Notes: generated by a model not told the origin, from the sequence alone. Positions 8,315 through 17,481 are shown, counted from the stretch's first letter. The stretch is DNA of 64,000 nt from Devosia sp. (GCF_017307495.1 NZ_JAFKHE010000024.1:92041-156040), one strand, 5' to 3'. Made by a program: numbers and translations.

Positions 8315-9321
8315 TCGTCGAGCCCCTCTTGCTCCTCGCCTTCCTCGAAGGCCTGGATCTTGAGCGGCTCGGCCTCGAGCCCCAGCTTGCGGCACTGGTA
8401 GACGAGCGCATCCTCGCGCCCATGCGTGACCCAGACCTTGCCCGCGCCGCTCTCCCGGATAGTGGCGTTGAGCTCGTTCCAGTCGGCATGGTCGGAGATG
8501 ACGAGCGGCAGCTCGACGCCCGACTGCCGCGCCCGCTGCTTGACGCTCATCCAGCCCGAGGCGACGGCGAGAACCGGATCGGGCAACCTGCGGCTCCAGC
8601 GATCCTTGATGGCGGACGGCGGTGCGACGACGATCTGCCCAGCGAGCTCCCCCTTGCTGGCATCGAGCGAATGCCGGAGCAGGCCGAGGTCGATGCCGCG
8701 CTCCTGATAGAGTTCGCACAGCCGGATCATGGCGCCATGCAGGTAGATCGGCGCGTCGTAGCCGGCATCGCGCAGCAGCGCGATCATCCGCTGCGCCTTG
8801 CCGAGCGCATAGCAGCCGATGACATGCGCGCGATCCGGGAAGGTCGCAACCGAGCGCAGCAGGCGCGCCACCTCGTCCAGCGGCCGCGGGTGCTGGAACA
8901 CCGGCAGTCCGAACGTGGCCTCGGTGACGAGGAGATCGCACTCGGCCAGTTCGAACGGCTGCGCGGTGCGGTCGCGGAGCCGCTTGTAGTCGCCGGTGAC
9001 GACGATGCGCTGCCCGCGATGCTCCATCAGCACCTGCGCCGAGCCGAGGATGTGGCCAGCCGGCTTCAGCGTGATGGTCACGTCGTCCACCTGCAGCGGC
9101 GTATCGAAGGCGAGTGGTTGGAAGCGCCCGGCGCAATCCTCGCCGTATCGCACCTTCATGATGGCAATGGTGTCAGGCGTCGCCAGCACCGCCCCATGGC
9201 CGGAGCGGGCATGGTCGGAATGCCCATGCGTGATGATCGCCCGCGCCCGCGGCACCGGCGGGTCGATATAGGCGTCGATGGGCGTGACGCGCAGGTCGCG
9301 ATCGAGGAAGGGCGTCGGCAT
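8311..9321 (-). CDS. Ligase-associated metallo-beta-lactamase-fold exonuclease
   Basis: A 336-aa protein of the beta-CASP/metallo-beta-lactamase class, predicted to trim DNA ends for the adjacent ligase. The metal-binding motif HGHSDHA is at residues 32-38; further conserved points are TGDYK, the LVTEATFG segment and the late SDHADW motif. It is first in the operon. GGTGAG precedes the ATG, and its end overlaps the ligase start by 4 nt. An mRNA 3'-end processing role, as in eukaryotic CPSF relatives, is less likely given the fixed link to a DNA ligase. Confidence 0.9.
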   Translation of the reverse strand: MPTPFLDRDLRVTPIDAYIDPPVPRARAIITHGHSDHARSGHGAVLATPDTIAIMKVRYGEDCAGRFQPLAFDTPLQVDDVTITLKPAGHILGSAQVLMEHRGQRIVVTGDYKRLRDRTAQPFELAECDLLVTEATFGLPVFQHPRPLDEVARLLRSVATFPDRAHVIGCYALGKAQRMIALLRDAGYDAPIYLHGAMIRLCELYQERGIDLGLLRHSLDASKGELAGQIVVAPPSAIKDRWSRRLPDPVLAVASGWMSVKQRARQSGVELPLVISDHADWNELNATIRESGAGKVWVTHGREDALVYQCRKLGLEAEPLKIQAFEEGEEQEGLDE

Positions 9322-9435
9322 TGCTCACCAATTCAGTGCAGAGACCAGTCTAAACGCACGAAACCCCGAATCAGCACACTATTCGCCAGCAATCGAAGCG
9401 AATAGGCTGCGCGAGAAACTGAAACGGAGCCGAAC

Positions 9436-9927
9436 ATGCAGAGCCTCCTGGCACTTGCCGCCGCGCATCCCACCCTCAGTCTCGCCGCAGGCAGGACTCT
9501 CCTTATCCAGGGACTCGCCGGCGGCGACCTCTACGTGCTCGAGAGCGGAGAACTCGCAGTGGAGCGCGACGGCGTGAAGATCGCGACGATCTCGACGCCC
9601 GGCTCGCCTGTGGGGGAAATGTCCGTCATCCTCGGCACGCCAGCAAGCGCCACGGTCAGGGCGGAGCGCCCGACGACCGTCCGCGTCGTCCATGACGCCG
9701 TCTCCGCCATCCGGCAGGATCCCGAACTGTCCTTCCGCATCGCCTGGCTGATGGCCAACCGGCTGGATTCGACCTCCGCCTACCTGGTCAAGCTGACGCA
9801 CCAGCACGAGGGCAAGGCCGAGCACGGCCTGATCGGCGCCATCCTCGCGGCCCTCCATAAGCCTAACGGCTATGAGGAGGTCTCGCGCGGCGACATGTTC
9901 GGCAGTCCCCCTCCACCCCCGTTGTGA
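9436..9927 (+). CDS. Cyclic-nucleotide-binding-domain protein without a DNA-binding domain
   Basis: A 163-aa protein consisting of one cNMP-binding beta-roll. The glycine-containing phosphate-binding type stretch reads GSPVGEMSVILGTPASATVR, at about residues 56-75. The C-terminal helices have no helix-turn-helix, so it is not a Crp/Fnr activator as such. The tail ends with GSPPPPPL. ACGGAG precedes the ATG. It may sense cAMP or cGMP and act on a protein partner, which the sequence does not reveal. It is convergent with trxC; the 120-nt gap contains a GC-rich palindrome at 10021-10040. Confidence 0.8.
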   Translation: MQSLLALAAAHPTLSLAAGRTLLIQGLAGGDLYVLESGELAVERDGVKIATISTPGSPVGEMSVILGTPASATVRAERPTTVRVVHDAVSAIRQDPELSFRIAWLMANRLDSTSAYLVKLTHQHEGKAEHGLIGAILAALHKPNGYEEVSRGDMFGSPPPPPL

Positions 9928-10020
9928 AACCAGCAGCCGGTGGGGCCTTCGGCCAGGGAGCGGCAACCACTTGCCTCTCGCCCGGTCCGTCGGCGATCAC
10001 AGAACTACCCCTCCCTCAAT

Positions 10021-10040
10021 CCCTCCCCTCAAGGGGAGGG
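10021..10040. repeat. GC-rich palindromic repeat between convergent genes
   Basis: CCCTCCCCTCAAGGGGAGGG is a near-perfect hairpin located 9 nt past the trxC stop. It belongs to the same CCCTC...GAGGG repeat class seen at about 13.6, 20.7, 23.3, 36.7 and 47 kb. Its place between two convergent genes suggests it could end or protect both transcripts (inference). Confidence 0.6.
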
Positions 10041-10048
10041 AGGCGCCG

Positions 10049-10486
10049 CTACGGCGCGTACTGGCTCAGCCAGGCGATGAGAGACCGCGCGTCCAGGGCG
10101 CCGGCACGCTGAGTCACGATGCTGCCCTTGTGGAAGACGATGAGGTTGGGGATGCCACGGATATCGTAGCGCGCGGCGACCTGGGGTTCGGCCTCGGTGT
10201 CGAGCTTGAGGAAGCGCATCCTCGGTTCGAGTTCGCGGGCGGCAGCTTCGAAACTCGGCGCCATCATGTGGCACGGGCCGCACCAGTCGGCCCAGAAATC
10301 GACGACCACCGGCACATCGGAGCGGTTGATCTGCCTGTCGAACCGCGCCGCGTCGACGGCGGCGGGATGGCCGTCGAACAGCATCTCGTGGCACTTGCCG
10401 CACTTGGCTTCGGCCAGCGGCTTGCCCGCCGCGACACGGTTGGTGCTGCCGCAGTGCGGGCAGACGATCATCTGGGCTTCGGACAT
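10049..10486 (-). CDS. trxC: Thioredoxin 2 (TrxC)
   Basis: Cytosolic disulfide reductase. The 145-aa protein has the zinc-ribbon N-terminus that separates TrxC from TrxA: CPHC at 9-12 and CGKC at 29-32. The thioredoxin fold follows, with the active site WCGPC at 68-72 and the cis-proline region IRGIPNLIVF. AGGAG precedes the ATG at 10486; an in-frame start ten codons earlier has no such site. Monocistronic. Its zinc module is commonly linked to oxidative-stress tolerance. Confidence 0.95.
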   Translation of the reverse strand: MSEAQMIVCPHCGSTNRVAAGKPLAEAKCGKCHEMLFDGHPAAVDAARFDRQINRSDVPVVVDFWADWCGPCHMMAPSFEAAARELEPRMRFLKLDTEAEPQVAARYDIRGIPNLIVFHKGSIVTQRAGALDARSLIAWLSQYAP

Positions 10487-10585
10487 GGCCTGCTCCTCTT
10501 GTTCTTCACCCACCATTGTCGGTCGTCATCTTCGCCCGGGAATGACGCTGATGGGTGGGCGACGGCAGTGCCCTGGCGGCGGGCC

Positions 10586-13507
10586 CTACAGGACCTTCGT
10601 CACCTTAAGGAATCCGCCGCGCTCGTCATTGGCGGCCTTAATCGCCGTTTCCGAGCCCAGCACCACCACCTGGCCCGTGCGCGCCACCTGGTCGAGGGCC
10701 TCGGCCAGGGCCTTGAAGTCGCGGTTGGAGGCCGAGAGGATTTCCTCGCGCCGTTGCTGGCGCGCTTCGTCGGTATCGCCCGAGAGCTCCCAGATCAGCG
10801 AGGTGAACCCCTTGGCGTCCGGCAGCCGGTAGGTATCGACCGTGCCGATGACCCCGATGACGGAGCGGACCAGGTCCTGCTCGCCGACGCCGGCTTTGAG
10901 GAAGGCCGAAGCCTTGTCATAGACATCGATCGTGCCGAGCAGGTTGGGATCGCGATAGGACGTGAAGGCGAACGTGCCGGCGAACGGGTCGAGCCCGGAT
11001 GAGCCCCCATAGGCGCCGCCCTGCACGCGCACCTTATCCCACATGTAGGTGGTGTTGAGGTGCTTGATCGCGACGGCGGTGCCGCCGGTCGGCGCGAAGC
11101 CGAGTTCCTTCAAATTGGCGCCCTTGGCCACGTAGTTGACCTGGCCCGGGAAGGTCAGCCCCTCGGACTGCGGGCTCGGTTCGAACCCCCAGCCCTCGAG
11201 CGAGGGCCCTGCCCCGACCGGCAGGCCGGTGATGAACCGCGCGAGTTCCGGTCGCAGCGCGCCGATGGCGAAGTTGTCGGCAGTGACGTTGGCGATCATG
11301 CCGCTGCGGCCGATGAGCAGCGAACGGATCTCCTCGAGCGCCGCCTGCACCGCCGGCCAGTTGCCCTCGATCTGGGCGATGAGGTCCTTGAGGAAGAAGT
11401 AGTGGGAAACGCCGCCAAGCTTCTCGTTGAGCCAGTCGGCCTCGCTGAAGCCGGCGCGCACGCGCATCGAGACGATGCCGTTACCCATCCCGGCGAGCGA
11501 GCTTTCGAAGCCGGCCTTGCTCTCGAGCACCATCTGCTTGATGCGCTCGCGGTTATCGAGGCGGGCATCGGTGATGACATCGTGAAAGATCGACAGCAGG
11601 TCGCCGACATGATCCGTGGTCGCCTTGCCGCGCACGAACAGCCACGCCGCCGTGCCCGCGCCGTCGCGCCGCGTCGACAGCCAGCGGTTGGCACCGACGC
11701 CGCCGGTGGTGCGGCCGATGCGCTGGGTGAGCGAGACGAAGTCTTCCCTGCTGGTGCCGGTCTGCGTCAGGGCCCGGATGAACAGCGGCAGGTACGGCAT
11801 CAGCCGTCCGGGCAGCCGGTCGAGGTTGAAGCCGAGATCGAGATAGACCACGCCGCTGGTCGGCAGGTCGTGGGTGTAGAGCGACACCCCCTCGAGCTCT
11901 TCCCTGGCGATCGGAATGGCCTTGTTGGCGCGCGGCAGGTCGGCGAGCGTCAGCGTCGGGATCCTGGCCAGCGCCTCGGGCGGATCGCCAGCCTCCTGCA
12001 GCGCCTTGAGCCGCGCCGTCTGCTCGGCGACCGCCGCGATGCCCGCTGCATCCAGCGCCTGCTGCGCCTCGTCGAGCCGCGCCCGCTCCTCGGCACTCTC
12101 CTCGGCCGCCTTGTTCGGGTCGGCGGTAAGCAGCACCGTGGTGCGATGCGGGTTGTTGAGGATGTGCGTCCGGATCAGCGTTTCGAACACGCGCTCGCCG
12201 GCCGCCAGCTTGTCCTTGATTGCCTTGAGCGGTGCCTCGAAGCTCAGCGGCGCCAGCGGATCATGGCCATATAGCCAGCTCCCCATCGAGCGGAACATCA
12301 GGGCGATGCCGCGCGGGAACGAGCCGGTATTGTTCTCGCGCAGCGCGAATTCGGCCGTGTTCACCGCCGCCTCGATCGTCTTGGGATCGATACCTTCCCG
12401 GCTCAGATAGTCGAGCGTGGCGATGATCAGATCCTGCACCTTGCTGCCGGCATCGTCGGCGATGCCCTTGAGTCCGAAAGTGAAGTACGGCTGACGGATG
12501 CCATCGGCGAAGCCCGAGCCGGTGAGCCCCTCGCCGAGGCCGGAATCGATCAGCGCTTTCCTCAGCGGCGCGGCCGGGGTGCCGACCAGCACGGACTCGA
12601 GGATGTTGAGCGCCAGCATCGCCTCGGGATCGGTGATCTCGTCGAGCATCCAGTTGACCGTGACCATAGCGGTCTTCTTGCCGCCCACCTCGTCCGGGCT
12701 CGCGGCATAGGTCTCGTGCACCTGGCGCGGCGCGTTCCAGCGCTTCTGCAGCGGAACGTCGGCCTTGGGGTCGATGCGCTCGAACTGGCTGAAGTACGCC
12801 TCGAGGATATCGAGGCGCTTGGCAGGATCGTCGTCGCCGTAGAACACCACGCGCGAGTTCGACGGGTGGTAGAACCTCGAGTGGAAGTCCTTGAAATATT
12901 CGTAGGTGAGATCGGGGATCGCCTTGGGGTCGCCACCCGAATTCACGCCATAGGTCGTATCCGGATAGAGCGACAGCTGGCTGACCTTGCCGAGCAGCGC
13001 TGCCGGCGAGGAGTAGGCGCCCTTCATCTCGTTGAACACCACGCCCTTGAACACCATCGGGCCCTGGGTGTTGTCGAGTTCGTAGTGCCAGCCCTCCTGG
13101 CGGAAAGTGTCCTCGGTGATCAGCGGGAAATAGACCGCGTCGAGATAGACATCGACGAGGTTGTAGAAGTCCTTGAGGTTCTGCGACGCGACCGGATAGG
13201 CGGTCTTGTCCGAGAAGGTCATGGCGTTGAGGAAGGTGTGGAGCGAGCCCTTGAGCAGTTCCACGAACGGCTTCTTGACCGGGTACTTGCGCGAGCCGCA
13301 CAGCACCGAGTGCTCGAGGATATGGGCGACGCCGGTCGAATCCTCGGGCGGCGTCTTGAGCGTCACGCCGAAGACCTTGTTTTCGTCCTCGTTGATGAGG
13401 CTCAGCACTTCTGCCCCGGTCTTCTTGTGCCGGTAGAACCGCGCCAGCGAACTGATCTCCCCGATCTGCTGTTCGCGGACGAGTTCGAAGGCGGGATGCT
13501 CGGACAT
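10586..13507 (-). CDS. M16C (PreP-like) zinc peptidase
   Basis: A 973-aa insulinase-family metalloprotease of the presequence-protease/Cym1 class. It carries the inverted zinc motif HILEH at residues 62-66, followed by SVLCGSRKYP, and has the four-domain length of PreP (about 970 aa). These enzymes enclose and degrade short unstructured peptides. No signal peptide is seen, so it is probably cytosolic. The ATG at 13507 has only a weak ribosome site. No operon partner; a palindromic repeat array lies upstream. Confidence 0.92.
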   Translation of the reverse strand: MSEHPAFELVREQQIGEISSLARFYRHKKTGAEVLSLINEDENKVFGVTLKTPPEDSTGVAHILEHSVLCGSRKYPVKKPFVELLKGSLHTFLNAMTFSDKTAYPVASQNLKDFYNLVDVYLDAVYFPLITEDTFRQEGWHYELDNTQGPMVFKGVVFNEMKGAYSSPAALLGKVSQLSLYPDTTYGVNSGGDPKAIPDLTYEYFKDFHSRFYHPSNSRVVFYGDDDPAKRLDILEAYFSQFERIDPKADVPLQKRWNAPRQVHETYAASPDEVGGKKTAMVTVNWMLDEITDPEAMLALNILESVLVGTPAAPLRKALIDSGLGEGLTGSGFADGIRQPYFTFGLKGIADDAGSKVQDLIIATLDYLSREGIDPKTIEAAVNTAEFALRENNTGSFPRGIALMFRSMGSWLYGHDPLAPLSFEAPLKAIKDKLAAGERVFETLIRTHILNNPHRTTVLLTADPNKAAEESAEERARLDEAQQALDAAGIAAVAEQTARLKALQEAGDPPEALARIPTLTLADLPRANKAIPIAREELEGVSLYTHDLPTSGVVYLDLGFNLDRLPGRLMPYLPLFIRALTQTGTSREDFVSLTQRIGRTTGGVGANRWLSTRRDGAGTAAWLFVRGKATTDHVGDLLSIFHDVITDARLDNRERIKQMVLESKAGFESSLAGMGNGIVSMRVRAGFSEADWLNEKLGGVSHYFFLKDLIAQIEGNWPAVQAALEEIRSLLIGRSGMIANVTADNFAIGALRPELARFITGLPVGAGPSLEGWGFEPSPQSEGLTFPGQVNYVAKGANLKELGFAPTGGTAVAIKHLNTTYMWDKVRVQGGAYGGSSGLDPFAGTFAFTSYRDPNLLGTIDVYDKASAFLKAGVGEQDLVRSVIGVIGTVDTYRLPDAKGFTSLIWELSGDTDEARQQRREEILSASNRDFKALAEALDQVARTGQVVVLGSETAIKAANDERGGFLKVTKVL

Positions 13508-13602
13508 GAAGGTACTCGGGAAGAGGAAGGTGGAGATAACTTAGGCAGGGGAATGCACGGATGGAAGAGGGCTAGGCGGATGGGGAGGTGGGCGGCTGGA
13601 CT

Positions 13603-13740
13603 TCCCCTCATCCGTCTCGGCCTTCGGCCTCGCCCCCTCTCCCTCACGGGGAGAAGGGGGCATCATTGATGCCAGCGAGGCACCGTCTTCCCTCTCTCCT
13701 TGAGGGAGAGGGTGGCCGCGCAGCGGCCAGGGGAAGTCCA
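13603..13740. repeat. Double palindromic repeat unit, CCCCTC/GAGAAGG class
   Basis: Two imperfect units of the CCCTCATCC...CTCCCT...GGGGAG type lie head to tail. Each folds into hairpins, for example CTCTCC TTGA GGGAGAG near 13698. They fill the gap between the PreP-like gene and the aldo/keto reductase gene. Similar units occur at 20711, 23339, 36687, 46924 and 47031. Confidence 0.6.
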
Positions 13741-13744
13741 GTAC

Positions 13745-14725
13745 CTAGATCCGACCCCGGATCTGCGGGCGTACCTTGTCCTGGTACCAATCCGCCAGCT
13801 TCGCAACCAAGGCCGGCTCGATCGGCTCGCGCCTGGTCGCATCGACATTGGCGCGCAACTGGTCCGGGCGCGTCACGCCGGCGATGATGGTCGAGACCGC
13901 GGGCTGGTCGAGGATCCAGCGCAGCGCGAACTGGCTGAGCGGCATGCCGGCCGGGATCATCTGCTTGAGCTGGTCGGCCAACTCGATGCCCGTCTCGAAC
14001 TTCAGCCCGGAGAAGGTTTCGCCGACGTTGAACTTCTCGCCGTTGGCGTTGAAGTTGCGGTGATCGGTCGAAGCGAACTTCGTTTCCTTGGTCCACTTGC
14101 CCGAGAGCAGGCCCGAGGCCAGCGGCAGGCGCACGATGACGCCGACATTGTTCTTCTGCGCCACCGGGAACACCTCGGTGATGTAGTCCTGCCGGAACAG
14201 GTTGAAGATGACCTGCAGCGTCGTGCAGCCCGGCGCGCGCATGGCGAGCAGCGCCTCTTCGACGTTCTCGACGCTGGCGCCCCAGTGGCGCATCATGCCC
14301 GCGTCGCGCAGGTCGTCCATGATGGTGAACACTTCGCCGTCACGCAGCACCTCGGTGGGGATGGTGTGGAGTTGGGCGAGATCGAGCGTCTCGACCCCGA
14401 GGCGCTTCAGCGAGCCGGCGAGGCTCTCCTTGATGTTCTTCTTGTTGTAGCCGGTCTTGTTGGGGAAGATTTCGCCGTTGCGACCGAGCTTGGTGGCGAC
14501 GAACACGCCCTTCCTGTCTCGGAACGCGCCGATCCGGCGCTCCGACTGGCCGCCGCCATAGACGTCGGCCGTGTCCCAGAAATTGACGTCGAGCGAGCGC
14601 GCGGTCTTGAGGATCTCGTTGGCCGACTCGTCGCTGACCGGGCCGAAGCTCTCGCCCAGTTGCCAGGTGCCCAGGCCGATCTCGGAGACGTCGTAGCCGG
14701 TCTTGCCCAGTGTGCGGATGTTCAT
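13745..14725 (-). CDS. Aldo/keto reductase
   Basis: A 326-aa NADPH-dependent oxidoreductase with a TIM-barrel aldo/keto reductase fold. The catalytic Asp and Tyr are in FWDTADVYGGGQSE (about residues 51-64), the Lys in FVATKLGR, and the His in LAQLHTIPTE. The start at 14725 is preceded by AGGAGG; an ATG ten codons earlier is not. It resembles the voltage-gated potassium-channel-beta/YajO-like group. The physiological substrate cannot be told. It is 90 nt after prfC, with no clear terminator between. Confidence 0.88.
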   Translation of the reverse strand: MNIRTLGKTGYDVSEIGLGTWQLGESFGPVSDESANEILKTARSLDVNFWDTADVYGGGQSERRIGAFRDRKGVFVATKLGRNGEIFPNKTGYNKKNIKESLAGSLKRLGVETLDLAQLHTIPTEVLRDGEVFTIMDDLRDAGMMRHWGASVENVEEALLAMRAPGCTTLQVIFNLFRQDYITEVFPVAQKNNVGVIVRLPLASGLLSGKWTKETKFASTDHRNFNANGEKFNVGETFSGLKFETGIELADQLKQMIPAGMPLSQFALRWILDQPAVSTIIAGVTRPDQLRANVDATRREPIEPALVAKLADWYQDKVRPQIRGRI

Positions 14726-14815
14726 CGCGTTCCTCCTCTTGTTGTCGGGCTTCATAGCCGGGGGAAGCTGGAACAGGAAGGGGACGAACGGACTACCGGT
14801 TGGGTGGGCCGAACG

Positions 14816-16411
14816 TCAGCGCCGCTCCTTGGTGGTGTGGAAGATGATCCTGGGGTAGTCGCGCTCGGCGCGCGCCAGCCACCACTGCGACTGCGCCAGA
14901 TAGACGGGATCGCCGTACTTGTCCTCGGCCATCTCCAGCTTGTTGGTGGAGATGAAGCGCTCGAGCTCCGGCTTGTCGTCGGAGGTGACCCAGCGCGCCA
15001 GCTCGAAGTTGATCGCCTCGAAGCTGATCGGGACATTGTATTCGGAGTTGATGCGCGACTGCAGCACTTCGAGCTGCAGCTGCCCGACGACGCCGACCAG
15101 GTAGTCGGCCCCCACCATGCGGCGGAATATCTGCGCCACGCCCTCCTCGGCGAGATCGCTCAGCGCCTTGGCCAGCTGCTTGGCCTTCATCGGATCGGCG
15201 AGCCGGACACGCCGGATGATCTCGGGCGCGAAATTGGGAATGCCCGTGACCTGGACCTGCGCGCCCTCAGTGAGCGTATCGCCGACGCTCAGCGCGCCGT
15301 GGTTGGGAATGCCGACGATGTCGCCGGCCACCGCCTCTTCCGCCAGCTCGCGGTCGTGGCCGAAGAAGAACATCGGGTTCGAGACCGCCATGTCCTTGCC
15401 AGTGCGGACGTTCCGCAGCCGCATCCCGCGCTTGAAGGTGCCCGAGCTCAGCCGCACGAAGGCGATGCGGTCGCGGTGGTTGGCGTCCATGTTCGCCTGT
15501 ACCTTGAACACGAAGCCGGTCACCTTGGGCTCGCCGGGGTTGATCGGCTGCGGCTCGGCCGGCTGCGGCCGCGGCTCGGGCGCCCAGGCGCCCAGCGCCG
15601 CCAGCAGTTCGGGCACCGCCACGGACTTGAGCGCCGAGCCGAAGATCACCGGCGTCAGGTGCCCGGCCCGGTAGGTCTCGAGATCGAAGGCGGGATAGCC
15701 GGCGCGCGCCAGATCGAGGGTCTCGAGGCTGGCCTTGATCACCGGATCGGCATTGAGCGTGGCATCTCCGAACAGCTCCTCGACATCGGCGAAGGTGCGC
15801 ATCACCTCGCCCGCCGGGGTCAGCACGCGCCCCGCCGTCAGGTCGACGATGCCCCTGAAATCGACACCGCCGCCCAGCGGCCACACCACCGGGGTCACGT
15901 CGAGCGCCAGCGTGTCGGCGATCTCGTCGAGGATGGCCAGCGGATCCTTGCCCTCGCGATCCACCTTGTTGGCGAAGGTGATGATCGGGATGTCGCGCAG
16001 CCGGCAGACCTCGAACAGCTTGAGCGTCTGCGCCTCGATGCCCTTGGCGACGTCGATCACCATCACTGCGGCGTCGACGGCGGTCAGCGTGCGGTAGGTA
16101 TCCTCGGAAAAGTCCGAGTGGCCCGGCGTGTCGAGCAGGTTGAAGGTCAGCCCCAGGTGCTCGAAGGTCATCACCGAAGAGGTGATCGAGATGCCGCGCT
16201 GGCGCTCGATCTCCATCCAGTCCGAGCGCGTGGCGCGTTGGTTGGCGCGATGGCGCACCGCGCCGGCCTGCTGGATCGCGCCCGAGGCGGCGAGCAGCCT
16301 TTCGGTCAGCGTGGTCTTGCCGGCGTCCGGATGCGAGATGATCGCGAAGGTGCGGCGCGATTGGTAGGGCAGCAGTTTGGCGGCAGGCGCCGTAGCGGTC
16401 AGGGCGGTCAT
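14816..16411 (-). CDS. prfC: Peptide chain release factor 3
   Basis: Translational GTPase that recycles RF1/RF2 from ribosomes after termination. The 531-aa length fits RF3. The G1 motif SHPDAGKT is at 26-33, the switch-II DTPGHSDF and the G4 element NKVDREG follow, and there are RF3-like C-terminal domains. The RF3-typical insert AGAVRHRANQRATRSDWME separates it from EF-G. The start at 16411 follows GAAGAG; a much longer in-frame extension runs back into the next gene's 3' region and is not credible. Confidence 0.95.
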   Translation of the reverse strand: MTALTATAPAAKLLPYQSRRTFAIISHPDAGKTTLTERLLAASGAIQQAGAVRHRANQRATRSDWMEIERQRGISITSSVMTFEHLGLTFNLLDTPGHSDFSEDTYRTLTAVDAAVMVIDVAKGIEAQTLKLFEVCRLRDIPIITFANKVDREGKDPLAILDEIADTLALDVTPVVWPLGGGVDFRGIVDLTAGRVLTPAGEVMRTFADVEELFGDATLNADPVIKASLETLDLARAGYPAFDLETYRAGHLTPVIFGSALKSVAVPELLAALGAWAPEPRPQPAEPQPINPGEPKVTGFVFKVQANMDANHRDRIAFVRLSSGTFKRGMRLRNVRTGKDMAVSNPMFFFGHDRELAEEAVAGDIVGIPNHGALSVGDTLTEGAQVQVTGIPNFAPEIIRRVRLADPMKAKQLAKALSDLAEEGVAQIFRRMVGADYLVGVVGQLQLEVLQSRINSEYNVPISFEAINFELARWVTSDDKPELERFISTNKLEMAEDKYGDPVYLAQSQWWLARAERDYPRIIFHTTKERR

Positions 16412-16460
16412 CACAGGCTCTTCAGGGAAGGCCGCGATATACTGTGTCTGGCCGCCGAAT

Positions 16461-16497
16461 GCAAAACAGAACGGCCGCCCGGATGGGGCGGCCGTTC
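16461..16497 (-). terminator. Rho-independent terminator of the first Omp gene
   Basis: A perfect 12-bp stem, GAACGGCCGCCC (16469-16480) with GGGCGGCCGTTC (16486-16497), has a 5-nt loop and is followed on the minus strand by a short U run from AAAA at 16463-16466. It lies 22 nt after the Omp stop codon at 16519. Confidence 0.85.
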
Positions 16498-16518
16498 CAG
16501 ACTCGCGAAGCCGAGGCC

Positions 16519-17172
16519 TCAGAACTTGAAGTTCACGCCGGCAGTGAGCGCATGGGTGGTCAGGTCGAACGTGGCATTGTCCGTGGCGAGAGTGTAATCC
16601 GCCGTGCCGTAGTCGGTGTAACGGTACTGCAGGTCCAGCGACACGTTGTCGACCACGGCGACTTCCACGCCAGCGCCGGCCGTCCAGCCAAAATGCATCT
16701 GAGTGCTGTCGGTGCCGGTTTCGCTTGCCGTGGCGCCGGCAAAGGCCAGGCCCGCCGTGAGGTAGGGCATGAAGGCGCCTCCGTCGAAGCCGGCACGACC
16801 GCGGAGAGAACCGGCCCAATTGATGTCGAAATCGGCCGGCGTCTCGAAGCCGCTGACGCCCGACCAAGCGATGTCGCCGGCCGCGCCGAGCACGAAGCCC
16901 GGGGTGACGGTGAAGTTGGCGCCCAGCGTCGCGCCGACCAGCCAGCCGGACAGGCCGATGTCGGAGTAGTTGTTCAGGTCATCGATCGCCGTGCCCCAAC
17001 CGTAGCCGACGAAGCCGCCGATATAGGCGCCGTCCCAGCCGCCGGCCGGGCTGGAGTAGCCGCCGCCATAGGATGGAGCCGGGGAATTGACCAGGAGGTC
17101 GGCTGCCTGCGCGCCCGAAATGAAGGTGAATGCGGCCACGCCGGCCAGCAGGGCGAGAGAGAGACGGTTCAT
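16519..17172 (-). CDS. Outer-membrane beta-barrel protein, Omp25/31-like (copy 1)
   Basis: A 217-aa OmpA-like eight-stranded barrel. A signal peptide of about 24 residues is cleaved after AQA before ADLLV. A Gly/Pro-rich start (PAPSYGGGYSSP) and WDGAYIGGFVGYGWG follow, and the chain ends VNFKF with the terminal phenylalanine used by the BAM machinery. It is one of three paralogues in a row. GGAGG precedes the ATG at 17172. Monocistronic, with its own terminator. Such proteins are major surface proteins in Brucella and relatives. Upstream, GGTTAACC (17300) and GGTTAAC (17276) resemble CtrA half-sites. Confidence 0.9.
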   Translation of the reverse strand: MNRLSLALLAGVAAFTFISGAQAADLLVNSPAPSYGGGYSSPAGGWDGAYIGGFVGYGWGTAIDDLNNYSDIGLSGWLVGATLGANFTVTPGFVLGAAGDIAWSGVSGFETPADFDINWAGSLRGRAGFDGGAFMPYLTAGLAFAGATASETGTDSTQMHFGWTAGAGVEVAVVDNVSLDLQYRYTDYGTADYTLATDNATFDLTTHALTAGVNFKF

Positions 17173-17359
17173 GAAGTGCCTCCAGAACACGAGGGAACAC
17201 GCGGGGTTTGGTGACCGCATGAATCGAATCCAAATTGCAAACAACTGGTTTACGCGCCGGTAACCGTCAGGGTTTGGTTAACGTTTGGTTGTCCGGCGTG
17301 GTTAACCCGGTGGGTTGAGGCGTCGCCGCTCCCATTGGAGGGGAAGGATGGGGTTGCAT

Positions 17360-17481
17360 CGGTGGTCACCGCACCACCCCCACCCTCGGTCCCTCCCCCC
17401 AAGGGGGAGGGAGGCGCTGGCCGCATCCCACCCTGTTCGCCTGCCATCAGGGGACGCCCTGCCGTTCCCGCCACCGGCCGT
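17360..17481. repeat. Long direct repeat, copy 1
   Basis: About 120 bp starting CGGTGGTC and containing CCTCGGTCCCTCC, an inner hairpin AAGGGGGAGGG, then GGCGCTGGCCGCATCCCACC and CGCCTGCCATCAGGGGACGC. It is nearly identical to 17694-17815, with only scattered changes. It lies in the gene-poor stretch between the first and second Omp genes. Recent duplication or a mobile repeat is likely; no coding potential was found. Confidence 0.75.

Noticed and set aside
8315..9136. N-terminal 274-codon extension of the DNA ligase
   Set aside because: It overlaps the exonuclease gene in another frame and is Arg/Ala-rich noise; the ATGA overlap at 8311-8314 gives the true start.
16412..16867. Extended prfC start
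   Set aside because: It would run through the Omp terminator and Omp coding region; RF3 homology begins at the ATG at 16411.
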